This document shows, piece after piece, positions 48,201 to 59,567 of a DNA stretch of 64,000 nt. Within the stretch, counting starts at the first letter, position 1. Each line of letters starts with the position of its first letter. Under the pieces are notes generated by a model. It saw only the letters and a list, made by a program, of their open reading frames with translations. It ran no database searches and had not been told where the DNA came from. Made by a program: the position numbers and the translations under genes. This stretch comes from Datnioides undecimradiatus. Lineage: Eukaryota; Chordata; Actinopteri; Lobotiformes; Datnioididae. The stretch spans positions 415,001 through 479,000 of the forward strand of contig WARS01004015.1 in the NCBI GenBank assembly GCA_008933995.1, in the 5' to 3' direction.

Positions 48201-51200
48201 TGGTCAGATTCTGACATTGATCTGGGATCTGGGATCTCTAACAGAGACCGGACTCCAGCGCAATGCCTGAGTGTGACTGCAAGCTCAGTACTGCAGCATG
48301 TTTCATGATGACAGTGGCTGGAGGTTTCACAGAAAGGTTAAAAGGTGTTTTACATGTGCAAAATTAATATTTAAATCATACAAAAGACTGAAATAACATG
48401 GTAAATTAGTACAGAAATACAGTGAAAACATAAAAAGAAGGGGATTTAAGAGCTGGATCTGCAGGAAAGTGGATGAGACGCATTGAAAGCACCTTTAGTT
48501 TTCAACTAAGATTTAAAAGCTCAGATGCGTAAATGCCTCAGAGTACAGCAGCTGCTGCTCCTTCACATGCAGAAGGCAGCCGTGGCCTTGAAACACTGAG
48601 CTGTCCGATCAGTTTCGTCTCTCTACTGCACAAAAAATGAACTCAGACGACCTCTGTGCGAACCTGTAAGGACATCTGTTTCATTACGATTAATCTGAAA
48701 ATCTTCTTAGGTATATATGAAGAAAGGGAAGACTTATCCTTTTACAACTTATTCTTTGGGCTTAATTTGTGCCTGTGAGAGCCGGGCCAAGAGCCTGAGC
48801 CTGGTAAACCCATCACGGGCTAACGACTCGAGCTGCATCGCTGTAATTGGACGTCGACTTTCATAATTCTTGCTCTCGCTTTTATAGGCTGGTGTGAAGT
48901 GGGCTCTGTCCCTCATTAGCTGCGTTTTTAAAGCTGTTTTCACGCCGTTTCTCTACAATCAGCAACTGTTGCGTTTGTCCAGTTTGTTTGTTGTTACGAG
49001 GAGCAGGACTTTGTTTTATTGGATTTCTTTTATATGAATTTCACTTTGCTGTATTTCTCACTCTTGATACCGCAGCATTTATTATTTTTAATAAGGTTTA
49101 CTGTTTAATAGCGACCTCAGAGCTCGACTGCGGCCTCCTCTGCTGACACCGAAACATTTAAACTTTACTGCGTTTTGATTGATGACACTGAGGGCGGACA
49201 CATATACATTTACTCCAGTTAAAAAGGTTTTCTTCCATGCAAACCAAAAAGGAGACAGATGCAATAGAGAGGCACTCAAATATGTAGTTTGCAAGGTTGA
49301 AACAGACACCTGAAATGTGCCCCGGTCTGGCCTCTAAATTAGCGTGCATTGCATTCGTCAAAGTCCGATTTGCATGCAGGCGACACACGGATATGACCCA
49401 TTAACGTCTGCAGATGCTTTTGCAGTTTAAAAACATCAGGTCAGGTGGCGAGTAAAGACTCCACACACACATGACTTCAGTGGTGTTACTTCAACACATT
49501 AACCCACTTATTTTAACCCAAACCGTCATGTTTCACACCATTTACCGCCTGTTTATTTTGTTACCTTGACAACGCACAGCTGTTGGAGATCTGGCATGTG
49601 ATGAGGTAGCTGATGTTGGGTTTTCGTTGTTTTCGTCGACGGACTGCAGCCGCGTGACAGCCACGAAGCAATCCGATATGGATCTTTGAGGCAATGAAAG
49701 GTTTTAGTCTGATAGCGACGAGGCCGCAAGGATCCTTTATTATTAATCGAGCTGTTATTAAAGTCCCATAAAGCTCGTTTTCCGTGCAGGAAGCACAGGG
49801 AATTAATCCTGAAATGTACATTAAATGGTCAAATAAAGGCTGCGGGAGGGGGCTAAAGCTAGAAACCCCCTGTAGTTTGAGACATTCCTACAGTTTCATA
49901 ATGTTTTATAGTCTTACAGTAGAGCCAGTAAGACCAAGGTTACTGAATGGAACAGACGCTGCACACACGCATGCACACACACACACACACAAACATGCAA
50001 ATGCTCTCACACGCACACGCACATGCAGGGAGTTATTAAATGCAGCAGACAGTGAAGTAATTCCCTTTTGTCCCCAAAGGACACTTTAGAAGCAATAAGT
50101 GGATAAAAGCATACAAACAGGGGCAAGCAAGCGAAGACACACACACTCATGCACACACACACACACACACACACTCATGCACATGCATTAACAGCATGCA
50201 TACGAGTTATAAGCAAACGGACGCACAAAAGCAATCGGGACCGAGATCTTTCCGGGCGAGAGGAATCCGCAAAGGAGGTGAAGACTGGGCTCGGCCTCTC
50301 CTCGTCCCTCGCAGGTTCTCTGCAGATTTTCAGCGTTTACGATCTCACCGTGTGCCCCGAACAAAACGGGATAAAACAAAAATAATCATCACAATTCATT
50401 TTCATAACTGGCCGCAGCTGTGCAAACGTCCCGGCTCAGACAGGCGCTCGGAGGTATTTCCCACTCGGCGGCGCAGTTGAAAGACAAATTTCCCCTCGCT
50501 CGATGCCGACGGATCGTTTGATGTACCTGATACTTGACCTGCTTTAACACACGAGGCCCTGAGCCGCCCGCTCCTCCTCCTCCTGCAGCCTCTGCAGACA
50601 GGACAGGAAGCGCAGGCAGGAATTTTTCTTTTTTATTTTTTCAGATCGCCCACAAGAAGGAACCTGAATGTGCAGCCTCTGCGGCTCGGCTCAGACAAAC
50701 CCAAATGAACCAGCGTTTGACTGGCGGTCCGTGGTAATTTCCCCCCGTGACGGACAGACTCGTGCGCTGCCAAGTGTCCGCTATTTCACTGGAAGCCTCA
50801 CTCGGGATGGAAAAGCTTGTCTGACAGCGATGGGGCTTTGGGTTTTTTTTAAAAAGTAAAACCTCATAAAAGAATAAGTGGGACTGCGGCTTCAGAGACA
50901 GACCAGAGGAGGAACGCTGCATTGTTTCTCATCTCAGCCTGTGATCCCTGCAAACAAAGACATCTTCTGCTACAGCCGCATATTTCTGTAGGTTACGACC
51001 AGGCCAGTGCAGAGGCATGTCTTTCCCCTGAATAAGCATCAGTAGATCCAGTAATCCAGGAGATTACAGGAACTTCTCCTGAGAAATGCAGTAAACATCC
51101 CGGTGAATCATCTTGAGGCTCTGCAGATGGACGTACAAGCAGATTTAAGCAGATGCATTGTTACTGCTGCGCGCATCAGCCGACGGGGAACCAGAAATGA

Positions 51201-54200
51201 CGTTTATTTCATCCTCAGAGCGCTGACGGGCTTGTTTTCCCCCTGTAAAATGTCAAAATTCATCAACAAACACATTAAAATGAGCAATTTGTGGTATAAT
51301 TACTGTGCAAAATCACCAAATGACCGTCATTCATCATCAGGTATTAAGAGAAAACAGGTTGATGTGTAAATGAGGTCTGTACTCATTTAAAATGTAAACG
51401 AACTCATCAAACACACGTTTTACATTCATTCTGGTAAATTCATCGTCATGCTTGACAAAGCACAGCTCTGATTTAATGACTTTTTGTCAGTTGTTTGGTC
51501 GTTTTGTGCGTTTTTGTAGTGATGATCATAATTTAAAGTACTTGTCTGTCTCTGGTTGTTTAGAATAAAAGCTCTGACTTAATGTTTTCTTTAATTTACT
51601 GATGACTGACGTTAAAAAACATGATGACGTGCTGATTTATTCATGTCAATGGAAACAAACAAGCAAAGAGAAGACAGTCAGCCATCACCGCCGCGTCTTC
51701 ACAGTCCTTCGCTCTCTCCTCCAGGTACAAATCCAATGAGGACTACGTCTACGTCCGTGGTCGCGGTCGAGGGAAGTACATCTGCGAGGAGTGCGGCATC
51801 CGCTGCAAGAAGCCGAGCATGCTGAAGAAACACATCCGGACGCACACGGACGTCCGGCCGTACGTCTGCAAGTTCTGCAACTTCGCCTTCAAGACGAAAG
51901 GTAGGGCCCCGCTTCCCCCTTTCACCCCGTGCACCTTCTTCTATTCCATTCGATCTGACGAGCGGAGGCGTGCAAACGTTCAGTAAACACAAATAAACAC
52001 ACACTTTCAGATGTTAGCGGCTTTATTTAGCATCAAAACTCGGCTTCAGATCATAAACCGGAGAATTAAAGGCCAGGACGAGGATCTCGGCGGTTGAACG
52101 GATGAATAAAACATGTGGAGACGCCGTTTTCTGTCGCTGTGGTCAGACAGGAACCTCCTGCACATCAGAGGCTGCAGATGCTGACTCGCTGACATCTGAT
52201 CTTTAATAAAAAGCCATTAACCGCCTGATAGATTTTCATTTTAAACGTATAGTTCAGACCAGATTCGGTCAGTGTATGAATTATATATAATTTGTCGACT
52301 CTGATTGTGCGGTTTTACTCGTTCTTCAACTGCTTTTATTTCCATTTCAGCCTGTTTTTTGTGTTTGTGCAGCCAAACAAGCTCTGGTTTCCAGTAAGAC
52401 TCGTGGAAGGGTCATTAAATGGTGTGTGTGTGTGTGTGTGTCTGTGTGTGTGTCTGTGTTTTGCAGGAAACCTGACGAAGCACATGAAGTCTAAGGCTCA
52501 TATGAAAAAGTGTCTGGAGCTGGGAGTCTCCATGTCGTCTGTTGAGGACAACGAGGCAGATGAAGGAGGTAGGAAACACACACGCGCACACACACACACA
52601 CACACACGCACACACACACACTCCAGGAGCTGCAGTGACATCCCGCTGACCCGTTGAGTGCTGCCTGCAGCGTCTTTGGCCCGCAGCGGTTGCACAGACA
52701 CAATTAGCGTAATGGAAAGCAGAGCTCGTGCTGACGGGCAGGACTCGTGTCAAACAACCGCACAAATATTAAAAAAAACAAAACATCCTTTACTCTCGTT
52801 GGTCAGAATATTCCTAAAATACCCGCCCAAACTGATTCAGAGCCACAGTTTCATACAAATATCACACATACTCGCTGTTCGTCGCCTCAGATTGGCTGCA
52901 GACTTCCAGCCAAGATGTCCGACTCTCAGTTAACCAGCAGCTATGGAAATGATGTGTGTGTGTGTGTGTGTGTGTGGTTCGGTGTCTTGTTAAATCTTTC
53001 AATGACTCAGTAATGAAGCTGGACTGATTTCACACTTTTACCATCAGCGACCGCTTCCTCTTTACATCGTCTTTCCAGGAACAGACTGGACTCAAAAACA
53101 AGTTTGTTACTCGTCAGATTTGAAATCAGCAGAGTAAACGGGAGCGGTTTGTGGTCTAAACGTGATAATACGTTAACAGGACGCCACCATTCATCCTTCT
53201 GTTTAGTTTTAATATCAGCGGACGTTAACAGAAGCTGTAAATGAAGGATCTGCAGTTCCTCCAAACAGCAAAACGAGTTTTTTAGGTGCAAACAACAAAT
53301 AACTGGGTGGAGAAAAAACAAAAAAACACATCCGTCAATCGATTAAACTTTATTTGTATAGCACCGATCGTACAGGGGGACTGTGTGACTGACGAGCTGA
53401 AGATGAGGAGCAGTGTGGACTGAAATGAAAATAAAATTAGATTAAACAGACAAAACGGAGAGTTTTAATGAACTATAATGAGATAGATTTAAAAACAGTA
53501 ATGATGATAATAATAAAATAAACATAGTTAGATAAAGGGTGGATGGAAAACAAGATAAAGCTGATTTAAAATGACAAAAAAATACAATGAAAGTGATTTA
53601 ACAGCTGCCAGGAAACATGAAGATAAAGGGTAGAGTAAGAACTGGGTAAAAGAGATTATAAAGACAAAACAAAGGTTAAAAATAAAATGAAATGCAATAA
53701 AATGGAATTAAAAGGCTATAAACACAACAATAAAACATATTTAGATAAAGGCTAGAGTAAAAATAGATTAAAAACATAAAAAAACAAATAAAATCTGTTA
53801 AAATCTGTAGAAAAATGATAAAACTGATAGAATAAAATTAAATTTTACATTGCAAATACAACAAGATAAGTAAAATGAATTAAATATGCAAATACGTATT
53901 AAATATAAAACTTGTCTTCTTATAAAGTTACTCTTATCCTGATATTAATAAAAACATATTTCATGATTTTAACACAATAAAATATATAAATTATATAAAG
54001 AAATTAATATAAATGTATGTTAAGCTGAAACTTTGAAGGATCTACGATAACACAGATCTATAATAACATAGATGTGACACGCGGCCAGTGCTTGTTACCT
54101 GTACGCAGGTGTTTCAGGCTCTGTCTGACAAACTCGCTGCAGCCTGTGACCTAATCTGTTACCGTCACCCTGGACCAACATCCCGACGGGTAGCCGGTGT

Positions 54201-57200
54201 TATTTTCCACCGTGTCGACCACCAAATTACATTTTACTCCAACTCACTCTGCTTATGCGTGAGTGTGTGTGTGTGTGTGTGTGTTGGCTCGGTGTTTAAT
54301 TGGGACTCAAACCCACACACACACACACACACACATACATACATGGGGCTTTTGGGAAAGAGGGAGAGCTGCAGAAAGTCAGTCAGTGAGTCGACGAGAC
54401 ATAAACATTTGTGGTTTGCTGTGTATAAGAGACTAACTGGAAAAGTAGTCCAGTGTTAGTGGATCTGATTTCCGCTCGCAGCAGCCGGATAAATACGATT
54501 TATTAACTCTCAAACGGCTTCTGCTCCTCTGGAGGAGGTCCAGGAGAACCGAACGAAGTCAACCGAGAGAGAAAAAACAAAAAGCACGTAGGAGAAAAAC
54601 TTCAGCAGAGGTCGCGATTAGTCCGCAACTTCACCAACTCTGACTCTTCACGGCGAACCCGACTGTTCGGCCAATCGGCTGCGTCTCATAACGAGGTTGG
54701 AGCGGTGGTTGGTCACCTGCCAGCAGTAGCTCTGCAGCTACTGTGGGCTCGCCGACATTTGGCTGGAGGGCACGCTGCAGAAAAACGAAAGTGAACTTTG
54801 TTTTATTGTGTTTTATATTTTGTATTTTATTGGTTTGAGCTGGTGGGAATGTGGTTTCAGTCTGAACTCGCACTCACTTTCCATCGCTACGCCAGTCTTC
54901 TTCTTCTCCTGTTCCTCTCCTGTTCTTCTTCTCCTGTTCTTCTTCTTCTCCTGTTCTTCTTCTCCTGTTCTTCTTCTTCTCCTGTTCTTCTTCTCCTGTT
55001 CCTCTCCTGTTCTTCTTCTCCTGTTCCTCTCCTGTTCTTCTTCTTCTCCTGTTCTTCTTCTCCTGTTCCTCTCCTGTTCTTCTTCTCCTGTTCTTCTTCT
55101 CCTGTTCTTCTTCTCCTGTTCCTCTCCTGTTCTTCTTCTCCTGTTCTTCTTCTCCTGTTCCTCTCCTGTTCTTCTTCTCCTGTTCTTCTTCTCCTGTTCC
55201 TCTCCTGTTCTTCTTCTCCTGTTCTTCTTCTTCTCCTGTTCTTCTTCTCCTGTTCTTCTTCTTCTCCTGTTCTTCTTCTCCTGTTCCTCTCCTGTTCTTC
55301 TTCTCCTGTTCGTCTTCTTCTCCTGTTCTTCTTCTGTTCTTCTGTTTCCTGTTTCTTCCTCCTCCATTAACTCTTTTCCACATTTTCTTTTGTTGTTCTT
55401 CTGTCCAACTTGCTTCTTCTTCTTCTTCTTCATCTTCTTCATCTTCCTAACCCCACCCACTTCCTCTGCTCTTACTATTTCCTCTTCCTCCTTTCCCGCT
55501 TCCACTTCTTCCACATCCTGTTTCCTCCCATTTGTCCTTTGCTTCTTTTGCTCACCCTTTTTGTCCTCTTCTTCCTCTTTCATCCTTCACTTCCTCTTTT
55601 CCCCTCCCACTTCCTGTACTCCTGCACTTCCTGTACCTTCCTATGTTTCCTGTGTCTCATTGTCCCGCTTCATCTACTTTCACTTTCCCTTCTTTTAAAC
55701 CACATCTTCCTCATTGTCTCCTTCTACTCCCCCTTTCCTCTTCCTCTTCCTTCCACTTCCACTTCCTGTACTTTCTCTTTTCCTTTGATTCCTCTTCCTC
55801 AACTTTGTTTTCCCACTTCATCTACTTTCACTTTCCTTTCTCTTCTTTTACCTCTTCTTCATTGTCTCCCCATTGTCTCTTCTTCATTCATTCTCTCCTA
55901 CTTCCCCTACTTTTACTATTTCCTCTTCCTCCTCCCCCACTTCCACTTCTTTCACATCCTGTTTCCTCACATTTGTCTTTTGCATCTTCAGCTCACGTCT
56001 TTTTCTGTTTCACTCCTTTACTTCCCCTTTTTCCCTCCCACTTCCTGTACTCTCTCTTTTTCTCACCTTCCTACGTTTCTCTTCCTCAATTGTCTCATTT
56101 TACCGCTTCGTCTGCTTTCACCTTCTCTTTTCTTCTTCTACTTCTTCTTCATTGCCTCCTTAAGCACTTGTCTACCACTTCCTTTACTTTCACTATTTCC
56201 TCTTCTTCTTCATCCTCTTTCCTTTTTCCTCCTCTTACTCTGCTCCACTTCCTCTACTTTCAGTTTTTTCTCCTTTTCTTCTTTTTATTATCCCTCTTTC
56301 CTTCATTCCTCCAACCTTCTCACCTTTCTCATTTTCCACTTCATCTACTTTAAATTTTTCCTCCTCTTCTTCTTTTTCTGTCCTCTTCCTTTACTTCCTC
56401 TTCCCACTTTTCTTCTTTGCCACTTCATCTACTTTCACTTTTTCTCTGCTGCCATGTCTCTTGTTTCCTTTCCTCTCATACACCCTTTTTGTTTCCTTTT
56501 CATCCTCCTCTTCTGTTTCATCGTCACCTCCTCCATCTGCTTCCATCCGTCCATTTTCTGTAACCGCTTTATTCCTTTCGGGGTCGTGGAGATGCTGGTG
56601 CTGCAGTCACTGGGCGGGAGGCGGGGCACATCCAGGACAGGTCGCCAGTCTGTCGCTGGGCCACATCTACTTCCTGTACTTCTTCTTTTCCCTCTGTTTC
56701 CTCTTCCTGTCCTCTCTCTAACCGTTCTTTCCTTCTCCTCTTCTCATAGATGTCGGAGATGAAGGTCAGAGGTCTGAGAAGATTTCCAGAGGCGCCATGG
56801 CGGAGCACCAGTTCTCAGACGCCGACGACTCAGAGGGCGGAGAGGAAGACGGCGACGAGGTTGATGATGAAGATGATGAAGAGGACGACTACGATGGCGA
56901 CTCCACGCCTAAGACTCGCTCGCGCTCCACCAGCCCGCAGCCTTACGGCCTGCCCTCCATGTCGATCACAGCCGTGGCCTCCTCCCAGCCTGCTCCTCAC
57001 CTTTCCCACCATTCAGCGTCTGACCTCCTGGGGAACACCAACAAGCCTCCGCTGTTTGGCTACTTCACCACCGTGCCGAGCATCCAGATCACGCCACAGG
57101 CTCCGCCCAGCGACCCCGCCGGGAGGGAGCGCAGTCAGGCGGAGTACCAGCGCGGCCTGCAGAAGACGCTGGGAAGCCGGCTGTTAGTTCCACCCTCCTC

Positions 57201-59516
57201 CTCCATGGATGAGGACCTCCCAGTCCCCTCCCCGGACCTCTCCTCCCCTTCGTCCCGCCTGTCCTCACCTGGGCTGGACCACTCCGGCTGCCCGTCTCCC
57301 ATCTCCCCCTCATCCTCACCCTCAGCCCACCGATACCTCTCCCCACATCGCGACCTCTCGCCGCACGCTGGACACCTCTCGCCCCGGCGGGACATCTCTC
57401 CCCTGCGTCACATCTCCCCCAAAAGAGACCTGGGTGTGTCAGGGGGATACAGGCGAGACCTCTCCCCCAGGAGGGGACACCTCTCGCTGCTCTCCCCTCT
57501 GTCTCGACCCACGTCTCCTGCAGGGAGAGACTACAAGCGAGACCTTTCGCCACGAGGCCGCCACAGGGGGATGATCCGGCCTGTTTCTCCTCACCGAGGG
57601 CTCCACCAGCACCTCCACCACCAAAGGTGAGTCCTGATGGTTTGAAGATGTGAGCGTAGCTTCTGGGCCTTGAAGGTGAAGCCAGTGAAGAAGAGCCACC
57701 TCTATAATGCGTAGCAGGTGATTCATCACCTCAACAAACAGTTTCCCAATGAGTTCATGGTCTCAATCGCTAATATCAAGTCTTCTTCAACTCAGCGCGA
57801 TGCTCAAATCTCGGTTGCAATGTCAGGAAAATGGGCGATACATCAGGATTTGCTTTAGCTTCCTTGGGATTGTCCGTCATTTGGATTTGGAGGCATGTCT
57901 CCTCTCCAAATGTGGTCACTTCTGGTGCCTAAAAAAAACAAGATGGCGGCACCTGTGATGTCAGATTCTGGTCAAAACCAATGAGTGGCGTCCACTTTTA
58001 ACAGCTGACAGTGAAAATCCTGCAAAATCAGCAAAGTCCTGACTGAAACAAACTTGGTTAAAGGTTAAAATAGTTTAACAAAATGTCAAAGATCAGCGAT
58101 ACAGGACTCTGAGTCATATTTGAGCAATTTGAGCATGTGCTGTTAAGTCAGAGACTGACGGCGATGTTTGCTTGTCACCAACAGCCAGCAGAGTGGATCT
58201 CGGGGCCTGAGGCCGGCTCACCAGGCCGGGGTGTTGGGTCAGGCGGAGCTGGACCCTCTGGGACGCCGCAGAGGCAGCGCGGAGATGGAAACGGTGAGAG
58301 TCCACGAAACTGTCAAATCACACTTTGGCTGCACGGCACAGCTGAGTGTTTGCATCCTTGTGTCGCACAGTTTGGCTCAAGTGGGACAAAGAAAGGCGAC
58401 ATTTGGCAGCAGCAAATGTTTTTTTTAAATTTGTTTAATGCTCTTGTTTAAAATCAGTCACTTATCTTAGCGTCTCTGTGTCCGGCAGCAGAGATTTATG
58501 TGAACAAGTCGGGGTTAGCTGCGTCTGTTAGCAGGAACGGGCGTCTCCCTGCTGCAGCTTAAAACAAAATGCTAATAAATAGGTTTTTTTTAACCTTTTT
58601 TGAGAATATTGTTGACTTTAGAAGGAAAAAAAGTCACAGAAAACTGGTTAATAATAATAATTTAATATGGATTCGGCACCAATATGAATGCAAATGTACT
58701 TAGAAGGCTGCGTTCTTACACAAACAGCAAACAGAGTTCAAATATAGTGCTAAAAGCATTTTTTCTGCATCATACACCAGAAAATAAACTGTTTACATAT
58801 TAATGCATATCAAGAACATAGCTCTCATAAATGTAATACAGTAATTAGGGTTTTTTTTTAAGGTTTTGCCTTTTAAATCATCAGGATAAGTCAAAATTGA
58901 AGCGTTTCAGCTGTGATTTACTCGACTTTGCGTGGCTCAGTCTGCGGTCCGGTTCGGCGAACCTGAAGTTGGAAAGTTGCAGATGGAAGAAAAAGGAGAG
59001 AAATAAGAGAAAAAAGCCGGAGCAGAGGAGAAAAGCGTCTGGCAGACTGAGCACAAGTATTCAGAGCGGACGGGGGAATAAAGAGTCGGGCAGCCTGAGC
59101 GTTCTGGAGAGAGGGATGATTGAAGATAGGGCTGCTGGGTTTTGGTGGTAATGGGATCTTGGCCGGCGGTGGCGTGGTTAATAACGCGGCTGTTTTTCTT
59201 CTTAAGAGCCCTCCTTCAAACTCTGGCTTCTGCTGCTGGTCCCACTCAAACAAAGAGCGTGAAGCAGCGAAGAGCAGGGCGGCCTCGCCTTTGATAACCC
59301 GCCGCTCCTCCAATGACAGATTAATGTTTTAACCGCCGATCTTCGGCCGTGAGATGTTGGAACGAGACTCTCACCAGCACCTGCCGTCCAGCGCGACCGC
59401 TCGCTGTCTGTTTCTGCACTTTTCACCAAGACCGATTCATTTATTTTGTCATATAATGTTTGGGTTTCCATCACGGAGCCTCAAATGTGTGTTTATTGTA
59501 ACTGGAACCGTCCAAT

Positions 59517-59567
<51 letters not shown>

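Larger units (their letters stand above)
52569..56749 (+). other. hivep2: hivep2 intron 9 (4.2 kb)
   Basis: Starts with GTAGGA and a (CA)n tract. It holds a TG array (52949-52975), a dispersed fish repeat with an A-rich tail (53338-53930), TG and CA arrays (54263-54284, 54313-54336), and the 54.9-56.74 kb pyrimidine block. Confidence 0.85.

Noticed and set aside
54813-55698. Long open frames on both strands across the TTC/CTCCTG array
   Set aside because: They translate the minisatellite ([10 protein letters not shown] or [10 protein letters not shown] patterns); several frames are open at once, which marks repeat DNA and not a gene.
55410-56762. 450-codon pyrimidine-encoded open frame running into exon 10
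   Set aside because: It encodes only L, F, S, P from CT-rich DNA, and is in a different frame from exon 10, whose true start is set by the acceptor at 56749.
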